A DNA stretch of 64,000 nt from Purshia tridentata (GCA_003254885.1 QANT01004195.1:1-64000); one strand, 5' to 3'; positions 47,736 to 61,680 are shown, numbered from the stretch's first letter. A program made the numbers and translations. Notes: generated from the sequence alone by a model not told the origin.

Positions 47736-50700
47736 TCAGTGGCAGAGTGTCTCTCCATAGTTCACCCAGTTCACGAAGCTATCTGGAAAATCCTCGACGA
47801 CATTGGAACTTTGCCCATTATCAAACTCTGTTCCTGTCTGCTCCTTACCCTACAGATTACAAGGCAGCAACAGAAGGAAATATTAATGAATGACACAGAT
47901 GACCTATGTTTAAGGGGAGGAAAAAAATTACAAAAGGAACACAATCTCACTGTGGCTTCAATATCATATTTTTCCAAAAGAAACAGTTCACTGATCTAAA
48001 GCAACCATCCAAACTCAAAACAAGAAAACTGGATCCTATAACAATTGGACAATGGTTAGGTGCAAATATCTCCCTCATGAATGTTCCACACCAATGAGAT
48101 AGTAAATAAAGTAACACTAGCTCCTTCAAGCATTCCAAAGGAGGGTTACTCACCTTCAAGCTGGATCCATATTCACTTGTGGAGGGGGTGGTGTCTCCCA
48201 TTATTCCGTTCACAACATTTTCCGATGATAGCCCCTCAATTGTAAGCATTGACGACCTGCAACCATTACATCCCAAGTCTCAGGTAACGATTTGGTTAAC
48301 TAGGCTTTTTTATCTAATTCTCAGAATGCAGCCAACTTATGATCCCAACCCCACCAAGAAAAAGGAAAAAACATAATAACAGACTTTAATGATTGCACCC
48401 TCTATTGAAAGTTCTTGTTCTGTTAACACCTCTTTATGGTAGGTTAGGTTGCTTGATTTCCATCACTAACAAGAATATTATCCCCTCAGCTCAATAAAAA
48501 AGTACCTCTCAAATGGCTCCTCCTCGCAAGAATTCCCAGAGGAAGATAGCCAGTCTAGATCAACAAAGTTTGAGAAGTTGTACGAATCTCCATGTTCGGA
48601 ATAGTATATTTGATCACTTTCAAGGCACCGGTATCTTTGCAACTCTCCGAAAAGTTGCCTGCGAGGCATTGAGGGAGTGTACCTAGAGGGAAACCAGAAA
48701 ATATATAAGCAGAGTGAGCATCAATCGAAGCATATCATCCAGTCTTTACAATATACACTAGATAGGAACTTGTGAATCGCACAGTTTTGCGGAAAGAAGG
48801 GTCAAATAACAAATACACAAATCAGGTGTAGATAGTTGATTATAATGTCAACATTTGTCTGTATTTTTAACGTTGTGTTACTATCCTTTTTTCTTTATTT
48901 CCTCCTGATAATATTTATACAATTAGTATTTGATTTGAATTCAACCTTTAAAACTAAAGTTTAATGAGAATAAGCATTAAATTATATGTTGTGTGGGAAG
49001 GAAGTTACTTTTTCTTGTTTAGAAGGGAAGAAAAGAAGGCATGCTAAATTAAACCTATTTATAAATCCTTAATCTCATAAGAGTAATTATAAGGGATTCG
49101 TTACACAAACAAATATCTATTATTTGTATTTTTCATATACTGACAGAAGAGAATAAAAAATTCCTTTCAAAAACAAACATCTCATACTCTATTTTTCTCC
49201 AAACTGCCTTCTTTAGACTTCCTAGTTCCATCTTCTCTTGATTGGTTTCAATATTTAAGATTAATTATGGACCAATACAGACTTCATTTGTGGTTCTCTG
49301 TCCTTTACCACATGTCTACCATGCAAGCACAATACATTGCGGGTTATTTTCTACATCTACCAAGAAAATTAAATAGGTTTTGGCAGTTGTGTAAGGAAAC
49401 CTTGAATATGAAATATCACTCTCAGAAGTTGATATATCAGGTGATGACTCTGAATGAATCTTGCTTTCCTGTTGTGATTGCACAGGCAAAACTGAATTTG
49501 TGAATTTCTCCTGCCTAACATTCAGTGATGACATTGGTGTGCTGCTTTCACGAAGAATGCTTCCATCAGAAAAACATCTTTTGAAAATGGTCCTTCAGAT
49601 AGAAAAACAATCAGTTAAGAAAATGGGTCAGAAATCAATCTTTAAGAGACATACATCAGTAGGAAATAAGTTAAATGTAAGAGTATCCACCATAAGATCA
49701 AGCTTGTGCAAATTTATTAACGGCTGTCTCCAAAGATTGTAGAATCAAGACACCACACAACACATGCATGGGCAAGGACACTCAAATAAAGGCAATTAAT
49801 TCACCTAGAAAGTTTCAATTGCCCAACCTATGTGGCTTACGCCATATAATGGGAAAAAAAAACGATTAAATTAAAAATTAATCCCACCGCATAGTAAGTA
49901 TCAATCCAAGCTATGTAACTTCTTGCAGAAATGCAAACCAAGCAAACATGATATTTGAGAAAGTGCATGACTTTTCCCAGGACGACTTAAGTGAAACATG
50001 AAGACTCCTATATTCTATCTGAGAGAAATGATCAATTCTAAAGGCTTCAATTAGCCGCCTACATACCTTCCATCTTCATCCTTATCTTTTGGCCCATCCC
50101 TCCCAGCGTAATAATGTTGGTCTGAATCCAGTTCCCAAAGTGCAGGTTTACCTTGTTGTGGTTGAAAATGCCCCAGAAATCTGCTCAAAATATTGAAGGA
50201 ATGAAGACAAATTCTAGCACTACATGTATGCACAAATAAAAACCACATAGAGCCATGCAAGGATCAGCTGACATGAACTTCTACGCACAACAGTTTTTTT
50301 TGCTAAGGACAGACATAACAGTAAGAATACATATAACCTTCATGAGCAGCCATCAAAGGACTACTACAAGGGGGGAAAGAATTAACATTTTTACAGTGCT
50401 GAAGTTTGAAAAAAGAAATCCTGATACAGATACATTTAACAATAAAATAAAAACACACGCATATATGCACGCTGCAATGGGGTACAACTGTGCAGACATA
50501 GTAGATGTTATAAAACCAACTCTTAGTTATCAACCAAAGGATACAAGACTGAGACTCAGTGAGAACTTACACATTTATTGCATCTTGCTTCTCTGCATCC
50601 ATGTATGCATTGCTGTAATACCGTTGAAGAGTTCTAAAGAACTCCTGAGACTGGGTTGCTGCTCTCCACTGACCCCTTCTCTCAGAAAATATCTGTACAG

Positions 50701-53700
50701 CATTAATAGTTCAAAGGTATCAAAGAGCCATAGCCAAATAAAGAATCAAGGTTATTAATCACCAATGACCAGTATGTAAGGTCCACGACCAGATAACTAA
50801 CAGGTAAGCAGGTACAATTCCAGTCAATCTTTAGATCCAAAAGACTATCAGATGCAAACAACATTCAAAGTAAAATTCCTTACCTTATTATGAGCAGCTG
50901 AACCACCATACTGGTGTGCAAGTGTGTCACCCATTCTTTCATAAAATCCCATCAAATCATTAGCCAATGGAGCATCAAGGTCTATCTTTGGATTGTCTAT
51001 AACTCCCAAAGCGTGAAGCTGGTGTCCCAAAGCAGCCAACCCGTATGCATATTGAGCAACATTTGTGCGATCCAGGCAGTCTATGCAATTGGTCCTAAGC
51101 ACCCCCTTCTGGAACTTTGATGGCTTCCCAAAATGATTTCCATTTGCAATATTGTTGCCTCCACTTGGTTTCCCCTCTATGTTATCAGAATCCTCGTTAT
51201 CATTAGCACTATGTTTTTGGAGAGCCAAGTTACCATTGTCAACATTTCTGTTCCATATTTCCATTGTCAAAGTGATATCAACAAACCAGAATTATTTGTT
51301 TAAATAAAAAAGACATTCTTACTTTAAAAAAATTAAAATGTGCAGTAGGAACCCCGTTATGAGATCTTATTAGCTATAATTTTGACAATAATAGAAGTAA
51401 GATGAATCTAAAATTTGCAAACTTATAGTAGAAGTTTTTCACTATAAACAAAAAAAAATGCAACTTGATGCTTAAATACTCAGCAATTGATCATAACTAT
51501 TATGTTGTTTCTAGGTCTGCTTCATTCGATAAACAGGGAACAAAAGGATAAAACTATCTAATAAAACAGATCCAGATGTACGCATAACTTTCAATATTCA
51601 TGTATTTCAGAAGGCCAAGGAATATAAAAATAGTACGATGACACTTAACATTATTTGTGTGTGTATTCAGCAAGTGAATGGAGTGGATTGCTTAGGATTT
51701 AGGGGCAAAGACCAATAACAAAAAGTGGGGAAAAAGGAAGCTTTGCAATTTTTCAATGACTACAAGAAGCAGACACACAGTGGACATAATTAACAAACAA
51801 GAGCAACAGAACAAGATAACAGCCTGAAACAAAAAGCACATTATGACTTGTTGGAACAACTGTTCTCAACAGTAAAGAACAGATATTCGAACATGATTGG
51901 CTGGTGCACTTATCCAAGTATTAAGCATGCAGAAAGATTATTAGAACCTGAAATACCATTAAAGGAGTGAGTACTTACCCAGAGGCAGACCACTTAATGT
52001 AACCCTCAGGGGTATGCGCTGGTGTAACTTGACAATAGAAGAACCCAGTTAGAGTCAAGGCATATGTAGCCACCTTGCCCAAGAGTAGTAAAGCATTTGT
52101 AGCTTTGCTGGGAGAGAAGGATAAAACAAGGGTATTAGGGAAGATAAAATTTCAGAGGACCATATTTTGTTGAGAATTGATCATAAGATATACCTCCGAG
52201 AATGTTTGTGCAGATCCCAGTGAAGGAATCTAAGACGGTTCTCCTCAGATAGGTCTTTATTAATAAAATCAATTGCATTAGCAAACTCTGCACGTAGAAT
52301 GGACTCTCGAGGCTTCTTCTCCTGTGTCTATTAATTGCCAAAATAGATAAACAAATATATGAATCAAGAGAAGGCCAAAAAGTAATCTATCAAAATTAGA
52401 TTGATATATGTACTGACTTTAAGACCACACTATCATCCTCCTTTTTTTCTTTCTTTTTTTGAAATAATACGACCAGTGTATTATAAGAAATGAAATAAGT
52501 ACAAAATGAGAGACAGAAAAGAAAAGAAGGACAGAATATTAACAGATGAACAGCAACAGAAACCTGTTGCTAAAGAACTTTACCTTGATTAGATTCAAAA
52601 TAATTATGGGGTTTCCATATCTCTTCACAAGATTTTCAAAATGCAGCCTAGTGGCTTCATAGTTTTGGTCCTTCTTTGACACTGAAAGGAGACAAAAGTT
52701 AGTTACAGGAATTCACAGCAGAACCTTGAGCGCATAAGCTTGTGCAGTTATGCAAGGACATACATATTATATCTGGTTTAATATTTAAACGCGAAGTTTC
52801 TTGCGACCAAAAAAGAGGGATTGAGCCACGGTTCTGTACAACAGAACTTATTTGCACGGGAAACCCCTCAGGAACATCCTCAAAGACAATCTGTTCTGTC
52901 TCAACATCATTAGCTACTCTACCCTTCTCATTAACACCACGTTTCAGATACCTATAAAAATAAAAGACAAGTGAAACATAAAAAATCAGCATACTGGATA
53001 AGCATGCGTGTATGTAAGCTAATACATATGTAAACATCACATATAAGTGAGCAGCAATACTTAATGATGAAATAATACATAATAATAATCTTGACCATGT
53101 TTAACAGCTTCAAGCAATTACAAGTTACAAAGCAAGGGAACCAAGAAAACAATTTCAAATCACAACTTTGACAATAACGGTAAAAGTCATCCCACCACTT
53201 TAGATTATCACATTAGTGCCTGATCACATCTTATAAAATTATCCAAACTTCCTTAGTATTTTAGTAATCACTGGTTTATAAAACAGGTCACCAATAAGCC
53301 AATACAATGTTCTTAACCTATGCGTCCGTTCAAATCAAAAAGCATGGAATTGAATAAAGAATCAAAATATGAATGCACCCTCACCTGGTGCCCGCATAAT
53401 GACGTGAGCGTCTTGCAATGAGTGTCAGTTTGTAGTCCCGTCCAGACATAGAGAAATTGGCCTGCATTCAAATGGCATTGAGCCATCAGTCCAAAATCCG
53501 AAAATGAAGCTTAAAACAAGGACGAAAGCCATACAGGCATACATGCAAGTTGGGATGACAATTTTTGGAAACCGAAAAGCTGGTAAGGATCTTAAGAATG
53601 TAGTAAAACACAAAAGCAAATTCACTCCATATACAAAAGTCCAAGCATATAGATAAGATGCCAGCACATTTGTATCAATATGCAATAAAAAAACACTAAA

Positions 53701-55353
53701 ATTTGTTTTCTTCTTGGGGAAGGGTCTCAGTTAATTTAAAAAATTTCATGCTATCAGCACCATTAATGAACTTGTACTGAAAGAATTAAAGATATTAAAA
53801 CTTTTGGTAAAACCAAAAACCGCATTCATTTGACATACAAGTCCAAGTGAAATCTTCTACAGAGTTACACTCACTCCATATACAAAGATTCAAGCATACA
53901 CGTATGATGCCAGCACATTTGTATCAATATGCAATTAAAAAAAAAATTTGCATGAGAAAAGCACCTTCACGGGTATATGCAAAACTTGTACTGAAAAATA
54001 CTTGGTAACTTACCCGGATATAGCATTAAATTAATTATTTCTTTCCAGATCATCTAAACAGCATTCAAACCTCACCTGTCTAAAGAAGCCGTAAACCAAT
54101 GCAACTGTCCACAGAGTATTTTGGAGGTGATTCCGTATTCCCCGAGTTAAAAACTCATTCCAGACAAACATGGTTTCATAAAGGACATGTCCAGTCTCCT
54201 TATCACACATGTTCTTTTGAAGACTACGCATAACATGGTATGAGTAGCTGAAAAAGAAGTCCTTTGTAAGGTCCACTGTGCATAAGAGCTTCTTGTATCT
54301 AAAGCCATCAATGAAACAGAGAAAGTATTAACAGATAAAACGAGACAAAATTTTAGAGTAAAAACATTTGGACAAAAAAATAGCAATCAGAAGATCTCAA
54401 GCTGTAACATGTACTAAATACATATACAAGCAGAATAGACTAAAGACCTGTTTTCATCTTTAGAATTAGCAATACTGGACTGAACAGGAGACTTTGGAAG
54501 AGCAATCATTTCACTCTTGGAGACAGCATAGACGGGGTGCCCACACATGACGCCTATCTGTCTTCTTTTAGTGATAAGCAACATGTAATATGGCCCCAGA
54601 AATTTAATGAATCCTGGAAACAGCAAGCCACAATGAGTAGTGGAATAAGTTTGATTTTGCATGAAGTTCACAAGAATTTTTAGTCAAAATCCGCATACCA
54701 ACAATGCCATAACAAGTAGTCACAAACTTCAATCCACCGGTGGCCTTATTCCCTTCATGTATCCGCCTCAAGAGGTCAGAACATTCAATTTCAGTATACG
54801 TGGTAGAATCTTCACGAATGTTAAGCTCGCAAGGATCCAATCGGTCAATTTTTAGTACTCTCCAATAGGTTCTACTCTTGTCCCTTCCGATCATGTAATA
54901 GTTCTGTGGCAGGAAAAAGAAAATGTACAAGTTGGTACGCATAAAACCCACCTTCCACAAAGCACAATAAACCAGTGAAACTGATAAAATTCAATGATAA
55001 CTTAAACTTTCATAAATTTCTAAATTATAAAATTGGAGGTTTAATCAAAAACCTCAAAAGGAAAATGGAAAATAATATTGAAGAAAACGCATAAACAAAC
55101 GCATTGTTGATTTAGATGCTACCATTAAAAAAAGAAAACGATATCATCCCACCTAACAATGAAGAAAATTTATGCAACATAACAAATGAGAATAAATAGA
55201 AATAGATCTTTATTATAAGAAACAACCCGAGCTGAATGAAATTACCGATCGAGTCTCGTAGAGCCTGAATTTCTGCATATCGAAATGTTGAGGAGGACGA
55301 GGAGGAGATTCGATTCTGAAGTGAGACGAGGACTCATTCTCTGGGGACGACAT
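47736..55353 (-). CDS. SAC-domain phosphoinositide phosphatase (SAC2-5/FIG4-related)
   Basis: Sixteen coding exons: 55353-55246, 54903-54699, 54613-54448, 54298-54076, 53461-53385, 52951-52764, 52681-52584, 52327-52194, 52107-51979, 51247-50884, 50692-50571, 50180-50067, 49592-49401, 48682-48506, 48256-48154, 47849-47736; phases close to 837 residues. SAC domain spans about 40-560: [68 protein letters not shown], and the catalytic CX5R in [12 protein letters not shown] (Cys497, Arg503). A low-complexity Asn-rich insert (about 444-490) sits just before it. The C-terminal tail with [18 protein letters not shown] matches the plant SAC1-5 group, closest by eye to Arabidopsis SAC3. Such enzymes dephosphorylate PI(3,5)P2 at the vacuole membrane and influence vacuole form and wall growth. 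Substrate and clade member are family inference. Confidence 0.93.
53621..53944. repeat. Approximately 75-bp direct duplication inside SAC intron 4
   Basis: A segment containing TCACTCCATATACAAA and ATGCCAGCACATTTGTATCAATATGCAAT occurs at about 53621-53694 and 53871-53944, roughly 85-90% identical, 250 bp apart. Both copies are followed by a run of A. Intron 4 is the longest-spaced part of this gene (53462-54075), so the duplication has lengthened it; no coding effect. Confidence 0.75.
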
Positions 55354-58250
55354 CGTTTTAGTACGGAATTTAGATCCCCGAGCCTCAGGCTCAGGGTTTC
55401 TATCAGAATGGCATGCACAAACAAATCAAAACCGGATACCCAAATTCCTCTTATACTGAGAAACTGTTCGGAATCATTCGTCTAATGAACCCCGTGTGTA
55501 TAATTCAGCGTTCGGCTGCTTCAAATACAACATTTACAATCAAAATTTTCCCGGGAAAAAAATGAAGAAGGAAAATCAGAAACCCTCAGCAGCAGACTTT
55601 GACCTCGCCAATTCCAACTCCTCCTGTTTCCATTCGCAAAAACAAAGACCTCCAAAAGCTTTGCTGCGCACAGCGAATTGAAATCTGGGCAACGATTTCG
55701 TAAAGTAAGAGAGAGCTTTTCTTCTTCAAAATTCTGATATTGAATCGAACAAATCGAATAAAGGAGCCTGAATAAATTTTCAGAGACCGAATAATATAAT
55801 AATTGCCAATAAATATATATAATTGGAATATATACGTACACAGGGTATATATATACAATTACACAGAGAAACGCAGAGAGAGGGAGGGAGAGAGAGAGAG
55901 AGAGTTGGCGGTTTGAAAATGGAAGCCTTATATGGAATAATGGAAGCTACGAGGAGAATATCAAGCAGAAAATTTGGGGGGCGCAAAAAATCTGATAAAT
56001 AAAAATTAAAAAAAAAAAGAAAAAAGAAAAATAGAAAGAGAGAGTTTTGGGAGGTTCGAGAAGAAGTGGGGGTTGGAAAAAAAAAAAAAAAACCAGAGCA
56101 AGCTGTATCGAGAAATTAGAAAAGGAACAGAGACCTAATTATTGATGATGTTAATATTGTTTTTTTGTATGGTTTGCTCTTTTGATTTTTTCTGTTGTTG
56201 TTGTTTGTAAGGTACATATATGAGAACAAAGGGAAGCAAAAGAAGCTCAGGCCAAAAGAAACCACGACTTGGGACCTTGGTGACCACTAACCGCTCAGTC
56301 GGTCCACAGTCCACACATTATTTAATATTTTCATCAATTTTATATAATTATTACTTGCTAATTAATTGTTTTACTTTAAATAATAGTATAAATATCAAAT
56401 TTGTGTACTAAATTTTGATTTTAATAATGTGTATGTATAACAAGTAATAGTGCTAACAATTTTACATTTGAATCACTAATTATGTGCTGATGTTTCAATA
56501 TATAAATCAATTAAATAGTGTCTCATCAGAAGTTCAAATTTGATTCATCAACTTAGAATTTTTAGTACTATTATTTTTCATTTTCACCCTAATTTTCTTC
56601 AGCTGACTTTGATTACTATTTAATATTTATTAACCGACATAAATACCGATTATTAAAGCTATTTAATCCATTTGACCCTAATATCTCTTACTTAAAATGC
56701 TTATTGGCTCATTGCTAATACTCAACAATGTCATCATTTAGGTTAAATTTTTCCCTTTTAAATCTATTCATTTAAAAACTCACCTTTTGGGATTATTAAT
56801 TCTTGAAGATGGAAGCTTTGGATTTTTGTAAAAGCTTCATGTCGTAATTAGACCATCCCAATCAATGTTAGATATCGCTTACTTTGGAATCAAAGGCAAT
56901 TATAGGAGGATTATTTTTCAAAGATATACATTTGAATTTTAATAGACTTGAAATGACTCTATACAATTAATGTAGTATTTTAGATTTGAATTAATTTATC
57001 TATTTTCCTACTTTCACTATAAATTCAAAGAGGAATGCTATAAATCTTTTAGATTGACCTTCTTCTTTATTATTTTCATTATATAATGTATTTTCATGAT
57101 CATAATTATTCATCTTTTAGATAATTATTTGAAGATAATCTATGTACAAAATTAACTAAATCGAAAATCATTTAATCATGTAATTGTTAAAAATAAACTA
57201 ATAATAAATCAAATTTTTACCAAAACCGTATACTTATTTGATCACAGTTACATAATCAAATAAAATCAGATTTTGTTGCTTTTTTACATAGATGATGTTT
57301 ATAGTTAAATATAAAAAATGAATGATTCTGATCATGAATTTATACTACATAATTAAAATAGTAAAAAAGAATGTCAATGAAGAATATGAAGTAAAGAAGG
57401 TGTCAATGAAGAATATGAAGTAAAGAAGGTGGATAACATTCTTATAATTGAAATATGTAGGCATTGTTAAAATCTCATTTATGCCATTTATACTAACGAG
57501 AACTTCTATATTTAAAATCTAATATTCAAATTTACCTTATGTATTCTAGGGATAAATCTGCCCTATACTTTGGAATCAATTTACATTATTCCACCAATAA
57601 TTGATTGTTTTTCAACATTTAACCATTGAACAATCTAAGTTTTTAAAATTATGATTATAACAAATAAAAATGTTAGAATCCTATTTTACTTCAGATAAAA
57701 CAAAGAAAAAATATCATACTTTTTTTTATATTTTATTCAACAATGTTGGGATAGCGGATAGATTAACTAACAGGACGTCGAATATAGAAATAAATACTCT
57801 TAACAACTAAATCTAGAAGCCTCAACATGGTAAAATTATACTTCCCTCCATAATCTTAATGCATAAGAGGGATTAATCCAAGACTACTTAATATTATTCC
57901 TTAATATAATTATATAAGTGGGCTAACCGACCCACTTTTGTCTTGCTCGAGTGGTTCACCCATTTGACTCGAAAAAGTCCACTAGCTTTTTTGATGTACA
58001 TTTCCAATGGCCGTACCAAAAACCAGATTGTGAAATTATAATTTAATTATTCATTTAGATATGAATATACAAAATGCATTTGCTGATGAGTAATGTGCAG
58101 TGCAGTCATCAACCCAAACCACCCAGATTTCGTCCACCACCCACGATTGGCTGTCACTTTAATTAAACACCTGTCACTCTGATAATAATTGATCATCGTT
58201 CACACTTCACATTGCCATGTCTTCTTTCACTAAGTCTCTGAGTTTACATG
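55354..58250. other. SAC promoter/leader and gene-free DNA
   Basis: A CT-rich leader on the minus strand (plus GAGAGAGAGAG at 55875-55905) marks the likely 5' UTR of the SAC gene, so transcription probably starts near 55,900. Beyond about 56.2 kb is AT-rich DNA without a gene. Confidence 0.5.
57372..57429. repeat. 29-bp perfect tandem duplication
   Basis: The unit beginning TGTCAATGAAGAATATGAAG is present twice in a row (57372-57400, 57401-57429) with no mismatch, in non-coding DNA. Recent origin, possibly polymorphic. Confidence 0.92.
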
Positions 58251-59431
58251 GCCAAACATCGATCAGGTCTTTTTCAAAAGAAAATACAAATGCATACAGA
58301 TACAACTATACAAGTCAATTCAAACGACGAAAAAGAGGAAAAAAAAAAAAAACGTGTTTCATACATCCATGGTGACCCAACTCCCAAGTCTAAACTGGCT
58401 TCAGCTAAGGTTAGTTCAATTATTGATGCCTTGATGCCTTTTCAGGGTGTGTTAAGGATGTTAGCTTGTTTTATATTATTTCGAAGAATTAATAATAAAA
58501 GATGAATCCGATAATTCTAAGAGGTCAAAAAATTATATCAAGAATTATTTTTTATACGTTTGTACTAATCAAACATCGGAATAAAATTATTTTTTCACGT
58601 TCAAATTTTTACTTTGCGAACCAAAGAAAAGTCCGGTCAGTTTAATATACATTGTTTACTGAATTCTTATATGCATAATGTGTTTTTTGGTCTAATGATT
58701 AGCTAACAGCTCAATCAATCTGCCAGGACGTGTAGGCACCAAGTATATACCATATGGACTGCGGCAAGCTCAAGTATATACCATGTGCATATACACCATG
58801 TCACCATATACTTTTCTTCTATAAACTACCTACCACTTATAATATATGAAAGTGCAAAACGGGTTCATTATTTTATTTGGGAATACTAGTTCCTTCTTAG
58901 GCACGTGTGAAATTATTATTAATTAGTTATGCAAAAGAGAATGTGGTTCAATTCACATTCATACACCCTCTCTTAATAACTTTGAGAAGTTCAATTGTGC
59001 ATGGAGGTATCAGAAATTATATGTAAAATCATAGCGATCATAAAAAAAGATGGTACACGAGTTGAAGTTGATCAGAATTCTGATGAATCTAACATATGCC
59101 TAACCATTTTATAACCAACATTAACTATGGAAAATGTCAACTCCTACAGCTGGGAAAATAGTGGCCATGATCCTTGCTTAAAGTATTTCCACGTGTGTAT
59201 CAGAAAGCAGTTCTGCACCTGCAAACCAACCCAAAATAAATAGAAATTGATCATAACACATTCAAGGATTCATATGAAAAAAACAGTTGAAAGTTGAAAC
59301 AGTGTTTGATTAATTGGACAGAACAATAGGAAAGTAGTGCCTATATATCTAAAGCTCTAAACTAAAATACAAAAGCCTGTCCAGTGTCCACTATGAAGTA
59401 AATTGGGGCAAATGGCATGTGTACAATGTGT
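58251..59431. other. Gene-free intergenic DNA
   Basis: The ORF at 58248-58505 is Lys-rich low complexity around a 15-A run and has no domain. Nothing else found; the last part is probably the 3' flank of the GDSL gene. Confidence 0.45.
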
Positions 59432-59483
59432 ATCTTTGGCTTGGCTTTTTTTGTTTTTGGGTCAGAGCATCTTTGGCTTGGCT
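59432..59483 (-). mobile_element. Miniature A-tailed insertion D (minus orientation)
   Basis: ATCTTTGGCTTGGCT occurs at 59432-59446 and 59469-59483. On the minus strand the 22-bp insert reads GCTCTGACCC followed by A5-C-A6. It lies about 100 bp beyond the stop codon of the GDSL gene, possibly in its 3' UTR. Same architecture as insertions A-C, opposite strand. Confidence 0.6.
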
Positions 59484-59576
59484 AGGCTATGCATATATTT
59501 ACCAAACTTCTAGCCCTTATGGAAGCTTCACGCAATTGCAGGGTAGCTTACCTCCTACCTGGTCCTGCTATATATC

Positions 59577-61552
59577 TTAGAAGTGAAACTGCTCTGCTTC
59601 TGGGTTATCAATCATGTAACCAATGGTGAGCTTCTGTTTATCAAAGAATAGGTCTTGTAGGTTGTATGGTCCTACAGAGGAAGGGGCTCCATTCCAGAGT
59701 GCCTTTGCAAATTGCTCATGAACCCTCTCTGTTGGATGAAAAGAATCCCACCATACATAATCTTCAGCATTCTCACATAACTGGTAATCTTTAACTTGCT
59801 TTGTGCCACCACAGGTGAAGATGCCCCCATATGGTCCACTTCCACAACAAGCATTCACTCCATCCTTGAAGCCTACAACACAGTAAAATATTAAGTGGTA
59901 GTCATTTACGAAACTCAAGTCCTCCTCCGAAAGATTTCTAAAGACTTAAGTCTTGCTTATGTACCTTCCCGGTGCACTAAATTCAATGAATTATTGTATT
60001 ACTGTAAATTTTGGGAAAAAAATTGAAAAATAGCTCACATGAAACATACCATATTTGGAGGGATTACTTATTCTGTCATGGAGCCAATCATAAAAATCAG
60101 AGTTGCAGTACTTGAACTCTTTGAGCATATGTTGAAGACCTGTGAGCACAGCTTTTAAGCCATTGCTATGTGCTAGTGCAAGGGCAGAAGCTGCTTCGAA
60201 GCAACCCCCTTCGCTGGCTTTGGCATTCAGAGCTCTAAAGGCGGGCAAGCAACCAAGCGGAGACAAGCTTAAGAAAGCAAATTTTCTACCACCTTTCTCA
60301 TACAACACCTGCATAAAAAGACAACCCAAAATTCAAATCAATTGGCCTGTTTTGGAGGAGAGACCTCTAGTACTCTACAATGACAACCAGTAAATAATTA
60401 AGGCTTACTTGGATTGCCTGAGTCAAGTTTCCAAGGACTATCTTCACATATTGTTCAGGGTTATAGTGTTCCTGCATCTTTGGATTGCCTAAATAACCAC
60501 CCATATAATCGTTGCTTCCAATACTAATGAAATAAACTGCTTCTGCTATCACTTCCTTCGCTTTCAGGTCTCCTAGTTTTTGTGTCAATGAATTCTGCAC
60601 CTCTTCAAAGTTTTTCAATTGTGTCTGAAGATCAATCACCTAAAATTCAAAACATTTCAGTACATATTATATATATATGGATCATGACATGCAGTCCCAT
60701 ATGGCAGATATAAATCCGATTTGATTTCTTCAACATGAGATTATAGAGTAGTCGTTGTACCAGATACTTGGCATTGTTATATGGGCCACAAAACCATTCA
60801 TCTCATCAATGGTTCGGAATTCGGATTGACAGATTGGCAGCATAATATGATAGAATGTCGTGCAAGAGAAAATTAATTTTTCAACATATATATGCATGCA
60901 CAATATCTACTCACACAAAAAAAGAAGATCATAATTCAGATCCATAAAGAGTTTCCTTACCAATCCTTGATTGGTTTCAGAGAGAACACCAGCCCCACCA
61001 GATGCAAAGTTGACACCATTTGTATAGTCAGCAGCAGAGGGTTGTAAAAATGGAGGGATTATTGGCAGCTTTGCATATTCAGCTGCATACAATATTATGA
61101 TCATGCAGTAATGAAGCTAATTAATTAGCATATATGCAAAGTTATATATGAACAGAACATACAAAAACTCAATTCTAGTACTTGTAATCATGGAAGCTGA
61201 AGAATTGATGGAATCATTTTCAATATTCATATCTACTTAACTTAACTTAGTTACCTATATAATCTACAATGACACGACCGTTGGAGAAGCGTCCTGTGGG
61301 ATGTTCAAAGAAGCCATTCTGGCCATAGGGCTTGTAATTTGCTTGGTTCTCAGGAATGGTGGTGATGTAGTTGTTGTTGCCAGGATCTACAGTGGAGTCA
61401 CCAAAAATGAACAAGGCAGCAGTAGTACCAGTACTACTACCCCTGTAGTCCAATGAAGAATGTTGATCAGTAGCAAAAGCTCCATAGCTAATTGACAAAA
61501 GCAGAGTTGAGATGATCAAGTCATTCAAGAGAGACATCTGCAGGCTTGCCAT
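59577..61552 (-). CDS. GDSL esterase/lipase (GLIP1-5-like)
   Basis: Secreted SGNH-type serine hydrolase. Five exons: 61552-61255, 61082-60961, 60639-60409, 60308-60050, 59872-59577; phases fit, 401 residues. Residues 1-27 form a signal peptide ending about AFA. The four SGNH blocks are intact: block [15 protein letters not shown] (nucleophile Ser), block [10 protein letters not shown], block III IGSNDY, and block V DSFHPTE with the Asp-His pair. Similar to Arabidopsis GLIP1-5, some of which act in defence against fungi, but substrate cannot be read from sequence. The intron acceptor TTTCTCAG lies directly against the chosen ATG, so the 5' UTR is spliced; an upstream in-frame ATG (61680, exon 61680-61651) could add ten residues (MDISFSDNYK). 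I prefer the downstream start because it gives a clean signal peptide. Confidence 0.94.
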
Positions 61553-61650
61553 CTGAGAAAAAAGTCAATTGTTAATGCCTTCATCCACTATAGGTACATG
61601 TATTATAAACCTTTAATCATTTTTAATAACCATTATAATTAATTAGTTAC

Positions 61651-61680
61651 CTTGTAATTATCACTGAAGGATATGTCCAT
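61651..61680 (-). other. Possible upstream in-frame coding exon of the GDSL gene
   Basis: Ten codons from an ATG at 61680 end in AAG followed by donor GTAACT. Spliced to the acceptor at 61553 they join in frame with the annotated start. Could be leader or an alternative N-terminus; transcript data would decide. Confidence 0.35.

Noticed and set aside
49130-49170. TGACAGAAGAGA resembling miR156
   Set aside because: The match stops after 12 bases and no foldback partner is present; it lies in an intron of the SAC gene on the opposite strand.
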